Source of the DNA: Setoptus koraiensis
Lineage: Eukaryota > Arthropoda
Assembly: GCA_048013815.1 (NCBI GenBank)
Contig: CM106586.1
Location: 16,430,001 to 16,494,000, forward strand
Direction of reading: 5' to 3'
Length of the DNA: 64,000 bases
In this document: piece by piece, positions 27,786 to 41,300 of the stretch
How positions within the stretch are numbered: the stretch's first letter is position 1
How the letters are laid out: each line of letters starts with the position of its first letter
Program-made: the position numbers and the translations under genes
Notes under the pieces: model-generated
The model's input: the letters and a program-made list of their open reading frames with translations, nothing else
Database searches by the model: none
Told to the model about the DNA's origin: nothing

Positions 27786-28390
27786 CGCGATCAATCATCG
27801 GGCTAATCAAGATGAATTAATATTTGTTCTGTGGACGGCGGATCGTGGCGGCACGCAGCGTGTTGTTGTTGATGTCATTTTTGAATAATATGAGTGGGGG
27901 CATCATTAAGGGGCCCTCGCCACTCGCAGCTCATTAAGACGGGCGACTTGTTTGCATGGTGTGTCAACAAAGTTTCAATTGGCCTAGTTACAGCGTGCAA
28001 CGAGGAGCGCGAGTTTGTGAGCGTTTATGCGAGTTGAGCGCCAGACAACAATGGGGCTTGATTAATTCGCAAACATACGCTTGTGGGCCCCCCGAAAACT
28101 CTTTGTTTGGGCCACTGACGCAACACACACACACAATAATAATAGTATCTATAATAATGATAGTGGTGATGATAATGCGCTGTCTTTATAACATTACGAA
28201 GCATCCAACAAAAACAAGAGCCATCTACAATTTGACAACCAACGACAGTGCCCACGCGCCCCGATAGAATTTCACTTTCTATCATACAAAGACAACAACA
28301 CAGAGCATGTTACGCAACCTAGCTCACTAGGGACCGGCAGAGAAACCGGAAGTGAGCAACACAATCAGCACAATACAATAGCATATTTAT

Positions 28391-28396
28391 TATAAA
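28391..28396 (+). promoter_or_regulatory. Candidate TATA box upstream of the neuroligin-like gene
   Basis: TATAAA in an otherwise GC-rich area, 388 bases before the preferred start codon. The motif is short and could be chance. Confidence 0.2.
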
Positions 28397-28778
28397 CTGA
28401 TTACATTAACAAGTGCATGCATACATGCTATAGAGTGCTGCTGACTGAAAATTGAGCAAAAACTGAAACGGCTCGCAAATTGATGCAACTGACAATTACA
28501 ATATCTTGACAATTGTTGACAATTGTGAGCAGCAGCAGCAGCAGCACACTTCATTGATGGTGATGGCGTCTGGCAAGAACAGAAACAGCAAAAAGCGACG
28601 AGTGCGACGACGACGACGAAGACGCAAGTTCTGGCCCTCGATTGCGTCACCAAATCGGTGGCTCATTAGCCGTCTTTGTTACCCATTGTGCCATTGTTAT
28701 GATCAATTTAAAATTTCTAGCAGCAACTATTTTTCGCCCACTACTAATGAGCGCATAATTAGCGAACGCAACAGTATT

Positions 28779-29382
28779 ATGCCAAAAACTGGTGACTGGT
28801 CTCATCACCGGATCCTTATGAGTTCACTGTTGATTGTATGGCTAATTAATTGCGTCACAATTACGACTGACTCAGCACTGACGGCGGCGTCGTATGGGGT
28901 GCCGGTCAACGACGGTGGCGCGCTGACCAACGGCAGCACCGTGGACTATGATTCGTTTGGCTCGCATGCCGGCATAAATCAGCCGGGATTATCGCTTGAG
29001 CCGAGCTTATCTGATGAGCACCTTGCCAGCATTGCGACGTCAATAAACAATAATACTGTTATCCGCAACAGTAGCAGTACTGGCCATCAGAGGAGCAAAT
29101 CGACCGGATTGGCGGATAACGACGGCAATAATAACAAACAGCAGCAAAAAGCAACGGAAGCAGCAGCGGAACAGGCGCCTCGGCGCAAAAGATTCGAGGG
29201 CACAACCGTCAGTGTGAGAACGGCCAAATTGGGCACCTTCAGAGGGCGCATAGTTTTTTATGATGAGACGCGCCGGGGCCCCAACAACGGCAACAACGAC
29301 AACAACAACAACAACAACAACAACTTGCAAAATCACCATTTGTACCCTGGCCAGCAGCTGAGGCCAGTGGCCGCCTTCTTAG
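28779..29382 (+). CDS. Neuroligin-like exon 1 (signal peptide, start of esterase-like domain)
   Basis: Ends in ...VAAFLG with phase 1 before a GTGAGT donor at 29383. A poly-Asn insert is encoded at about 29283-29325. The open frame extends upstream to an earlier ATG at 28557. Confidence 0.8.
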
Positions 29383-32300
29383 GTGAGTAGTTCTCACAGT
29401 AGAGTGATTATTCAAGCGACCGAGCGGGGGCCCCCGACAAGTCGCGGGGGCCCAAACGACTCGCGCGCAACTGGCTCCAACTCATTTATCTTGTTTGCTG
29501 TTCACCTGTGCATGACTCACTCGCTCGCAACTAACTGTTTTATCCGTCTTGCGCTTCTCGTATGAATAATAAAAATGTCAATTTATTATTATGCAATGCA
29601 CCGACCGACCGACCGACCGACCGACCGACCGACCGACAACAACAACAATTGCAGGTATTCGTTACGCTAGTCCGCCCATAAAACGATTTCGATTTATGCC
29701 GCCCGCCGTGTACAACAAGTATCAATCTGGCCAAACGTATTCGGCCCAACAATTTGGCTCCGCTTGCATACAGCGCTTTCCCGTGCCCGTCACAAGCCAG
29801 CTAAATTACGCAACAACAGCAGCATCGACAAACAACAACCTCCACTTGACCGCCAACAACAAGACCTCACGACAACACGGCGCCCCTGGGACGAATCCAT
29901 CCAGCACATTGGCGGCAACAACCGCTTCCAGCAGCCACCCCCATTCCGGCCGAAGAAAAACAACCGACCGGGGCCCACATAATGACAAAGAGATGGGCCT
30001 CGACGATCGTTTGGGCCTGCTGCTGATGCCAGAAGCCAGGTATCAGGAGTTCAAATTGTTGTTGCCAAAATTGCAAAATCAATCCGAGGATTGCCTTTAT
30101 CTCAACATATACACGCCAATAATAATGCCACCAAACGACGACCATCACAACGGCGCTGATGATGATGACGCCGACGTTAAAATAGATAGATCGGGTAAGT
30201 GATTTATCGACTGGGGGCCGATCCGGCGGGCCGCCGCTATCGTTAGCGCGCCGACCCGCCGCCGCCGTCTGCGCACTTTACGCAGCGTTACGCCTCCAAC
30301 TGCCACTGGCTCGCATAAGTTTCCCGGTGGGGCCCCAATTGGGCTCGTCTGGGCCGCTTGCGAGCGCGGCTTCGGGCCGAGCTCGGCTCGATTGCAGCCG
30401 GCAAAGAAAAGCCAGCAACGTTGGCTATTTTACGTTATTTTTATCTCATTTCGGTGTCTATTTTATCCGGCGATTTCCGTGCCACCGACCGCGCCAGCCA
30501 GTATCCGTGTTGCTGTTTGTTGCCGCGCGCGCGCGCGCGTCAGTAGCTGTTTTGTGCGCCCCGGCCGCTACAAGTGACAAGCCACCGGAGAGGTATCCGT
30601 TCCGCGAGGGGCCCATCATTAAGTTGGCCGGCCGCGCCGGAGCGGGGCCGCCTCTCGAGGCACGGTTCGCCTTGTCGAGCGACCGTTCGCCTTCCTTGTC
30701 GGGCCAGCGTTCGCCTTCCTTGTCGGGCCAGCGTTCGCCTCTGCGGGCCGCCGTTCGCCTTGTCGGAAAACGCCCGACAAGGCGCCACTTGCAACTGGCA
30801 ATTCACAAGTGCCCCAACTCGCTCACTAATCTACAAGATTTCAGAATTCGCGCAGCCAGACAATGGCCGAGAGTCTTTAATCATCGCGTGTGTTTGTTTG
30901 GGGCCAGCCAGACACACGCACATTAGACAATGAGCTGATTTTATCCGATAATGCGCCCTCTGTAATATAGCGGTGTGCATAGATTTAATAATGCGGCCCA
31001 CGAGCGCACACACGCACACGCACACCACCGCTATCTGTACACTATCTCGACATGTTGTAGTGCGTGTGCGCGTGCGAACAGTTATACAGTTGAACAGTTA
31101 CATAAGTGAGCGGCGTTTATCCGATCTGATCCGGTCCGATCCACGTCGAAGCGAGCCGAAGCGCGCCAAAACGAGCCGGAACGAGCCGATATTAGATACG
31201 TGGGCCCGGCCTAAGCGGGCCCCATTCGGGGGCGCCCATAAGGGCGCCGCTGGCTCAAGACGATAACGACGATGAAGACGACAAACGATGAGAGCAGTCT
31301 CTTTATCATTTATGCAAATGAGTGTCCCTTCGCTTTGAAACATGTAAATATTATTCCTTGTTGCTCTTGGGCGCGTTGTTTGCATATACGCAGAGAACGC
31401 ACAGAGAATACGCAATCGTTATTCGTTCGCCGTTCAGCGCCCTCGTCGGCGCGCTCCTCGGGCCCCGTTAAGCCGGCACGACGCCCAGAGAGGGCGCATT
31501 ACATCTGGCAGTTGCAGACGACTGCCGGAATGACAATGGCTCGTGTTTGCTCGATTTGAATTGATCTCGATTGGTCGCCAGAAACATGCGACGCGACCCG
31601 ACCCGACGATAGTGACGACTCGTGTCACCGCGCTGACCCCACCGCGACACACCCGCTGCACGGGCTGCACGAGCTACGCGGGCTGCACGGGCTACACGGG
31701 CTGCACTGGCTGCAAATGGGCCAAACGGGTCCGCCCGCCCGGCTCGACGTGGCGAGCCAGCGGCCCGCTCACTCGCTTGCCAGCCCAGTGTCGCAACGAT
31801 CGGGCGGCGGCGGCGCCCGGCATCGGCGCCTAATCGTTGCGTGTCGATGGGCATATAAGTAGCAGCCCTTTGTTTGTGCCTTTGTGTCTTGGGGGGTCCA
31901 GACGCCGCGTCGATGTCGTCGATGTCGCTGTTATCGCTGTCGCTGTCGCTGTTGCCGTTGTCGTTGTTGTCGATGTCGTTGTGTCGCTGTTGTCGCCGCT
32001 GTTCCGGATGACACCGCCGACACTGCAGTCGACGACAATCGCGGCAACGTTCGCACCGGATAAGCGAAACGGGGCCGATGGGCACAAATGGGCAAAAAGT
32101 AAAAAGCCGGGTGCCACTTTTATGATAAAAGTTTTATCCAGTACCTAGGCCGCTGGCCTGGGATAAAACCGCTGTCGGCCGGGCCGGGTCGTCTCGACAC
32201 GAGTCTCGCATACACGCAAACACTGTTCAAGATTTATGTTGGGTTGCGCTTGTCGGGACAGCGCAAGCTGGGGCCCATTTGCAGTTGTAGCTGAGTCGAC

Positions 32301-35300
32301 AAAAGCCGGCACTACGTGGCATGTTGATCATCATCATTAAGTATCATCAATTGGTTGGTGGAGATGGTGCCATTACGCAACTACAAGCCACACGCAACTG
32401 TATAACTGTACGCGCTTACAACTCAATTTTCGGTGCAAGGGGGGCCCCGAGCAAGTGAGCCCCACCGAACAGACGGGCCGGCGATGCAAAAAGCCAGCCG
32501 TTTGCATCCGAAATCGCGGTCGCGCATCATCCAATGAAATCCAATTGGAAGCGGACACACAGCTATGCAGCTGCCAACCAATTTAATGCACATTGGCCAA
32601 TTTGTTGGTGCCATGTGGGTGCCATGTCGATGTCATGTTGGCGCCCTCGCGCCCGGCCCGGCCGCCAGGCCCCGTTCGGCGGAACCGCCGACAGCCAATG
32701 TTTACCTAGTCGCCCACTAAATCTCAAATATCGTGGCGTCTTGCCACAGCTCATCAACTAGTGTCCGCGTGCTTGTCCGACCAGAGTGCTCGTCCGACCA
32801 GAGTGCTCGTCCAATGAGAGTGCTCGTGCAACTGGATCGCGCATTTTGGCGCGCCCTTTCCGGTTGGCGGGCCGTCTCGCGCCCCGTTTCGCGCCATCCG
32901 AAAAACTTCAATCGAGCACTCGTGTGTCCAGCGAATGCCGTATGTGCCGTCCATGCCGTGGTGCCCATATTATCGCGGGCCCGGCCGATCGCGCAGAGGG
33001 GCCCACAAGGACAGTGTGTGTGTGTGTGCATATTGTGTGGACGTGATAATATCGCGATATTGCGTCTGGTGCGCGCTGCACCGAAATAAACAGAAATTTA
33101 TAAATATAATCTGGCGCAATTGCAATGTTGAAATTGCAATTGAAGTCTGATTTCGAGTTTGCCCACTTGAACAGTCAAGCGAGCATGAGAGAACGGCCTC
33201 GACTTTTAACTTTAACGGTTTGAATGGCGCTGTCCATCCGAGGCGATCGTTCGTCAGCGCCAGTTCGCCGGGCGTCGGGTCCCCTCCGAACAAACGCTCG
33301 CCCAACAAACGCTCGCCCAACAACACGAATTACGGACGCGCTAAATGACAGTGGCCCAAACAACAAAAGATAACAAGTTATTGGATAATCTTGCCAACGA
33401 CAGCTCCGCTAACTGCGCCGAAGTGGCGCCCAGTTGAGCCGGCCGCCGCGGACAATGTGCCCGCCGGCGTGTCCCTCAGCCCGATCAGATGGTAGTGATT
33501 GATGGTGGCCCGCGACTAATGGCGATCACATGCGACTTCTCGCATAGGCGCCCCACTGGCCACCATGGGCGACTTCTGGCCGCCATAGGAAATACGAAAT
33601 GATGATGATGATTCCTTTATTTCGTGTGCACTCAAACAAAGCCTAGCGCCTATGCAATCTAATAGCCAGTCGGCGGCCAATGAATTGTTCGCCAGAACGA
33701 CGGGCCCCCCAAAAGAACGGATCAAATAGGCCCGATCTGATCGGAATCGAATCGAATCGAATTTGCGCATATGCACACTGTTAACTCGGCACCGCTCAGA
33801 TGGCTAACTGTAAATATCTATTGGTTCATTCACACCATTCAATGGGGAACCCTTCGGGCTATTAGTGGCTGGCTGTGTCTGGTTGGCATGGCGACCGTCG
33901 CCCATAATGGTTTCTCGAATGCTCTCTCATTGGGCCAAAAATTGTAATGCCGCTCAAATTTGTAGTGATTTTCAATTGAATCAATAATCGATAATTGAGC
34001 GGCAATTATCATTTCAGATCATCAGAACACACACACTTAATTGCACGACAGTTTGTCAATTAATTGTGTGTGATTTGAGATTGCCATGCAAGTTTCTCTG
34101 TTCGAATTCTGCATTTGACCTCGTCTATTGGATCGTCTCGAACGACCAAAATTTCGTCTATCGAAGTTCAGTTGACAGCAGTTCGCACATACCCCGACCC
34201 GAGCCAAAACTCTGGCCCCAGCTTCTGGCCCACAATTCCGGCTAATTTGTCACCGAAAAGTTTTCGGTTCTTTGCACGTTTTCCGAAAGTTTTCGGTTCT
34301 TTGCACGTTTTCCGAAAGTTTTCGGTTCTTTGCACGCTTTCCGAAAGTTTGCATAGAAAGCAACAATTTTCGCACGTTCAACATGACCGACTTGACCTGC
34401 AATTCAACCTTACGCTCAAACCTTGATTGAACCTTAATTAATCTCTCTTCGATGCGCTTACTCGCCATTTAATCTTGACCAATGGCAACGTTCGATGATA
34501 CTCGCAACAGCCCATTCGGACGGCCTCAACGGCGCGCACAGTTCTCAGGCGGGCGTATGGCCAGCAGGCTCGGGTCAATCAATGGACGACAGCGGCAAAA
34601 TGGGGCCCAACTGGCGAGCCGCGCACACAAACAGCGTCAATAAAGGGATAAATAAAAGCAGCGAGCTCGAATTGAGAGTGAGCAAGGAAAACAGGAAGCC
34701 AGTGCTTGTCATAATACATGGGGAATCATTTGATTACGGCGCCGGGCACGCTTACGATCCGCGCTTTTTGGTCAGCACAAGCAATATATTAGTGATAACA
34801 TTTAACTTCAGATTGGGCCTTTTAGGTGAGTAGCGACACACACACACACACTCAAACAAACAAACAAAAACGCAAACGACAAACAGACAAGCAGATATAC
34901 GCGCGTCTAATTAACAGCAGCTTCCATTCTGGCCCCAACGGATATCCGTTGGGGCCCCTTCGGAAGACGGCGTTTGTTGGTCGCTTGCGAGACGCTGTGG
35001 CGAGACGCGGTGGCCTGACACGAACGAGCTAAAGGTCAGCGCCATCAGGAACGAGTCGCCATTGCGAGGGCGATGGGCGAGTTATTGATCAATTGGCCGG
35101 CGCGATTGTTCAAGCCAATCACGTTGGGCCGAGCGTGACCACTGACAGTCGGATATACATACACAAGTGGACACACATATATTATAAATGTCGCCGTGAT
35201 AAATGTTGGCGCGTGTTTACATACGACAGCGTTCAATTCAATATTGTCGTGTGATTCCTGTTACGCAATCCTGTTTTTCTTCGCTTTGGCGCTAATCAAT

Positions 35301-38300
35301 TGGCGAGCGAGATGCGCACGAAAATTGCTGGAGATTCTCGTTGTCGTGCCAACAAATGAGTTGACTCGGCGGACTTTGCGTTGTCGCTCGCCTAAAACAC
35401 AAGCTACTTAGAATGCCATTATGAGAGACAGATAAACTTATTAGCTTTTATATCACAGCGCAACAGCGCCAGCAGCCAGCTACCCGTTGTGGCCAGACAG
35501 AGAGAGAGAGAGAGAGAGAGAATTGCGTGGAGTTGTTGTATCAGCTTTAGGTGGTCGTATTACGTAATATATTTTCGTGCTGCTTGCTTGCGTCTTGTTA
35601 AGAGACTTGGCGGCAAAAAGTAATTTGTTTGTGTGCTCATTTGCGCGTAAAAACACGCTTCCTTACACATAAATTGCAACATATAAATATAAATGCACAT
35701 TTGTTTGCCGGGCCTGGCCGGCCCGGCCCGGCCGTCACTGGGCCCGGCAGTGTCGGTTTCATTCTCATTTTCAGTTTCATTTTGCGTTTCACTTGCGCTC
35801 AAAACATTGTCGGCCGGTCCCTGCAGCAGACGCCCCCTGTGGCCCGCGCTCGAATTATCCGATCCGCTTAGGCTGATTTCTGGATTCTGCCCCCACAGTC
35901 TCGACGGCCACCACTAACAACCGTTGCAAGTTACATAATGTTTGCAAACATTGGCCAGCGCCTTGATTGGCCACACAATCAACGTAAATCAGCGCCCGCT
36001 CGTACCTGGCGGCTAAATGGCGGCCAACGACGACGACAACGATCAACCAGACATTACATTGTGAGCTAACCGTTTGATTTTGGCCCGCAAGCTGCCATTT
36101 GGGCGCCAGCGAGGCATTTACTTGTGGCGCAATAACGCTTATGTAATGCGCGATGAATAGCGGCTAACAAGAGCGACAACATCACATTAACATGACGCAA
36201 CAGAGGCAACGGGGCCCCCGCATTCACGTTGCACACAACAACCTGATACCTGACATTTTCGCGGGCTGACTTATGGCCGAGCCGGGCGACGCCAGCCAGG
36301 CATTGTCTTGATTAATTGTGGCCGCTCCGACGGCGGCGGCACCCGCGCCAAAGCGACGGATTCTTCTTCTCTCGTTGCCCAGTCGCGAACGAGGGGCGAA
36401 GAATCCCCCTTTCTTCTTCTTCTTTGTTGCTCGGTCGCTCGGTCGGTCGCTCGGTCGGCCGGTCGGTCGGTCCGTCGGTCGGTCGGTCGCCGCATACGCG
36501 GCGCGGCGCCGCGCAGATTATCCCGCTAACCGTTAGATCATCGTGGGCGCAGCATATCACGTAAACGGCGTTCGTGTGTCGGAGTCCCGAGTTCGGAGTG
36601 GCGAGTTCGCGGGCCGGAGCGGCCTTCGAAAGAGCGGAATATGGCCGAATATTGGGCCACTTTTGCATACGCTAACAGCCCGTTAGTAGCCCGCAGAGCC
36701 GACTCGCAATTGATGCCTCGCCTCTATGGTCAGGTAAATTTGTTGTGGCGCTCCTCGGCGATCTCTGGCGGCGCTTTCTGGCGGCGAACGCGCCGGCCCG
36801 TCCGCTCGACAGCAACAAACGGCCCATTGCAAACATTGTATCGGCCCGCTACAAACATTGTATCGGCCCGTTGGCTACCGTCGAGCGGCAAGCGAGAAGC
36901 CAGTGGCAGCAAGGAGAAGCCAGCACAAAAGTGGGCATAAATTATAATAATAAAGGGGCCCATTGGGCCGTGTTACGCAATGTCAGTTGTGACAACTTTG
37001 ATCTGATCCACTGCACTCACCGGCGCTGATCAACTGCAACTCAAACACACAATGTTGCCAGCCGACCGACCGCCGTTACTCACCGCCGATATACTAGCCG
37101 TAATGTGCGTTACGTAACCATAACGGCATATTACATTAGCAATAACGCGCGTCGCTATCTCGCCAGCGTCACGTTCCGCCTTATTTGTTACGTAAATACG
37201 TTACGTACTCGTGCCAGAGATAGAGCCGGCCGCTGCTATTTAAACATGCTCAAATTATTGTTATATTAAATATAAATAAACCGCGCGCGGCGACGACAGA
37301 AAATGATTATCTTCCATTGTGGCTCGCGCGGTTTGCGCGCCCGTGCGACGCGACACCTGTGAAAACAGCCCCTTCGAGGGGGCCCCGGCCCAACAGGCAC
37401 CAAATTGAAGATGGGGCCGGCCTCGAGTGTCTCCGGCGAGCGCAATCTTGCCGGCGCTGCTGCCAAGCGGCCCATGAGAAGCAAAGAAGCTGACGGTGCG
37501 CGCCGTGCAAATAAAAAAATGTTGTTATTGTTTCATTGTTATTGCTACAGCCATTATTATTATTTCCATAACTGGTGCCATTGCTGCCGTTGGCATGATT
37601 GGTACTTAAACGATACGAAAGCAAGCTTGCGTGAGCGCCCCCTGCGCAACCTTGCATATACCCTTGCATGCTACAAAGAGCCAAGGGGCTCTTTGGGGCC
37701 ATTTCCGAGCCGGCGAGAATTTTCACTTTGGCCAGGCTTTTTGAGGCAGAAAAAGCACGCTGCCTGGCGCCCTAATGCCCGAATGCCGCGAAACGTTTCT
37801 CAAAAACGGTGCTGCCCGGTGTTTACATCATTTGTGCTATTTCCAGTCAATCCCAGTTGGCTGGTAGCGGGCGGCTGGTTGCTGGTGGCGGGCGCGGGCA
37901 CGGGCGCGACGAAATAAGCGAAATAAGCCAGTGAATAATAAGTTCGCGGAAAATGAGCACAACAGTCAGGTGGACAGAAATAACAAGAATGAGGTGCATT
38001 TAATGAGCACCGACATTAGGCAAAATACCACCTAATGCAACAGTAACAATCTATATCTAGATGCACCGAGCGTCTAGATACACAAACACTGAATGTAAAT
38101 ACTGCGCATTCGAGTTGGCACAACCGGCCCGAGAGGGGCCCGCCTTTTCCGAATCGCTCCCTCCGAATCGCTCCCTCCGAATTGCTCCCTCCGAATTGCT
38201 CCCTCCGAATTGCTCCTTCCGAATCGCTCCCTTCCGTCGGGAGGCTTCCGAATGGCTCCGGGTTCGGCGAGCAGGGGCACCCTCTTTTTCCGAAAAAATT

Positions 38301-41300
38301 TTTCGGGTGCTTTTCAACAGAGATGGCCTACAGAGATGGATACCAATATAGAGCCATTGTCACACTGGCTCCATATTATATAATACGGACTCGATGTGGG
38401 ACCGGTGTGATTATAGTTTATATTCACGGCTAGCGCGGAAAAAAGTTTTCGCGCCAAGACTGAACCGAAAAAACAAAACTGACTGACCACCCGAAAAGTG
38501 TCCGCCCAAATCGGCCACTGATTTCGGAGTGCGAATCCGAACTGATGATCGGACTTCGATCATCGGACGAGCTGTTTTTCGTCGGAATTGCGGCTCAATT
38601 TGAGTGTCGTGAACTCAATGAATTTTCCAAACTGGAGCGCGACTTCACACTGAAACAGAAGCTGGGTTTCATGCGATCGCGGCGATGCCTCTCGTCACAA
38701 GGGTCTTGTGAGACTTGGGAACATAATTATAAATAATGAACGGCTCGATAATCGGCGCAATTCTCGTGCCGGAATGCACGAGACCTGCGCTGAAAAATTT
38801 TTGAAATCTCGTTGAATCTTTTGAGCGAGTCTCGTGATTTTTTTTTCTGTCTCCGAAAATCACTTTCAACTTTGCACACTTTGTACCGGTGAGACAAGTC
38901 GACGTCAATTGGATTGGACGCTGCTGTCTGTCCGAATGATATCCAATAACTCATCGGCGACAAGCCCAATAGCTCGACCGGCCAGACCACCGGTATCGGG
39001 CAAAATGGCCGGCATTTCGCTGGACGGCGTTTCGCATTTACGTTATTTACATGGTCGTGCAAACGTACAAACAAACAGAGTGTTTGTTGGCCCGAAAGAG
39101 GCCAACAATTGAACAGACAAATTGCTAACCATCCTATATACCGGTATTTTCTGTTTATCCCTGTTGTGTTGTGTTGCATATTGCAAATCAACAATATTAT
39201 ACAAACAAATATCCATGATGAATGATGTCGCGTTGACGCAATAACCAACCATCGATGAATGAAAATAATAATAATCAATAATTCATTGACAACAACAATT
39301 CACACAGGATTCCTGCCAAAGATCGAGGGCGTATCACGAGGCAATTTTGGCTTAATGGATCAGGTGGCCGCTCTTCACTGGATTCATGAGAATATTGATG
39401 CCTTCGGTGGCGACAAACGAAACGTTACATTAATGGGCTCGCGTTATGGCGCCATCTTTGTCCATTTTCTCATGGCCTCGCCAATGGTCAAAGGTGAGTT
39501 TCAATATTTGTTCATTTGCCTCTTTGTTTATTCATTTGTTTATCTAGCCACTCCAGGCCACTTTGGTCCACTTCACTTCGATCCCATTCGCACTGCAGTC
39601 AATCTAATCCGGCGCGATACGACACAATTCGCTTTGTTTCGCTCCAATCCACTTGCCACTCAGCTACCTGGGCACTTGTTTTATTGTTTACTTTGATATT
39701 GAACTTATTGTTGACTCGATTATTGTCCCAAATTGGGCCACCATATGCACCGCTGACCAACCGGCTCGCACCCGAGCCAAAAGATGACTTTGTGTGAGTG
39801 TTTGCAATTTGTGATTAGCTCGGCGGCCCGACGAGACCCAACGAGACCCAACGAGACCCAACGAGACCCGACGAGACCCCATGAGAAAGCGCTGGTTCAG
39901 TCGGCGACAGCCACTGAAAAATGTGCCAGCCAACAATCAGGTGAGCCGTCTGAATGAGAGATTGCATTAATTAGCTGTGCAATATGGATTAGGGTGCCGG
40001 CCACAGATAGCGAGCCCGGTTGCAAGATGAAAATCAATTAGGCGTGTGGCATGACGCGCAAACAAGAATAATCGCCGCTTGCTTGTTCAATTGGCCGCTA
40101 TGAAACCGGCGGCTATGTGCAATTGGCTAATTATACAAAGTGTCGAGCGAGTATTTGGGGCCGCCGAATTGACCGAATTAATTGAGCTCACCTCCGTTCG
40201 AGCGGTCGACAGCAGATTAATTCAGATGATGTGATTTGCGAATCGGGCCTGTCAAAGCGTCAAACAAAGCCAACTGATTCACTAACTGGTCAGCGGAATG
40301 GCAACACGAGGTGTTGTGCCGTTGTGATCGTGTTGGACGGCTGGCCAAAATGCCCCCGACGGCGGCTCGTGGGTATAGTAGGGTATGTATGCGTTTATAA
40401 TGAACCGGCACGAGTGGCGCAACCAACCAACAAATGACCGAACAACAACAAATCTGATCATCATCATCATTATAATGCCCAGTTCGGGTAGTCGTCGGTT
40501 TGTTTTGGTTGGCGGCCATGACCAACAAACAAACAAACAAATGACATAATCAATTCAATTTGATCGCCGTTGGTCTGGCCGCCAAGACGGACGGACTCAA
40601 TTGGGTCGCACGTAACTCGCCGTCAGCGCTTATTACTGGCGCGGCCACGAATGGTTGCAGTTATGACTTGGCCACAACATATATATATATATATATTTAT
40701 ATATTGGTGACACTATATTGCTTGCTAAAATAGCGCCCACCATCAATTATTTTGCTCAGCTTACTGACTGTTATCCGCGCCAGCAAGTAAATGCTTGCAT
40801 TGCACCGCATTTGCACCGCATTTGTGTTTGTGTGACGCAATCGGGGCCCATTCTGGTGTCCAGTAATTCGGCCAGCAAGTAACCAGCGATTGGGCCAGCA
40901 AGTGACCGGCGATTGGGCCAGCAAGTGACCGGCGATTGGGCCAGCAAGTAACCAGCGATTGGACCAGTAAGTAACGGTGCAAGCCGCAGCGCGAAATAGC
41001 GCTGTTGTCGCGGATTGATTAACCGCCAGCGTTTGGGCCAAGATGATAGATAATGGCAAAATGAATGCGACACACACACAGGCTCTGGTGTCAGTTGCAA
41101 GTATCCGCTACCAACTCACCACCATTGCAACCCAATCTGACTCGGGCCGGCCATCCTATTAACGGTACATTACCGGTATTTACGTCGGCGGCATTATGCA
41201 ACCATGAATGATGATGCAGATTTGAATGGCGTCGAGTCAATGCGCGCTGTCGTTGATATTCATACATTATTGATTGTTGTTCCATCTTATTTCTCGTACC

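Larger units (their letters stand above)
6001..28390. other. Long gene-poor GC-rich region
   Basis: No open frame on either strand in this 22-kb stretch shows a recognisable domain, a signal peptide followed by domain-like sequence, or a consistent splice chain. Its many long open frames overlap on both strands, as expected in GC-rich DNA. It contains many minisatellites (10-, 9-, 14-, 16-, 24-base periods), short perfect inverted repeats and many GGGCCC sites. It may hold upstream noncoding exons or enhancers of the neuroligin-like gene, but nothing in the sequence proves this. Confidence 0.45.
30195..34510 (+). other. Neuroligin-like intron 2 (4.3 kb)
   Basis: GC-rich, with no exon I can support. 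It carries minisatellites at 30664-30760, 31656-31718, 32769-32819 and 34253-34347 and many GGGCCC sites. Confidence 0.6.
34826..39307 (+). other. Neuroligin-like intron 3 (4.5 kb)
   Basis: No supportable exon. It contains an AG run (about 35501-35521), a GGTC run (36431-36490), a 22-bp duplication near 36828-36872 and a 14-bp minisatellite (38148-38231). Confidence 0.6.

Noticed and set aside
28557-28779. Earlier in-frame ATG for the neuroligin-like gene
   Set aside because: It would put a highly basic 74-residue stretch ahead of the signal peptide. The downstream ATG gives a normal secretory start, though the upstream one is not excluded.
40870-40977. Regularly spaced 23-bp repeats, CRISPR-like at first sight
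   Set aside because: The units abut without unique spacers and the context is a eukaryotic intron.
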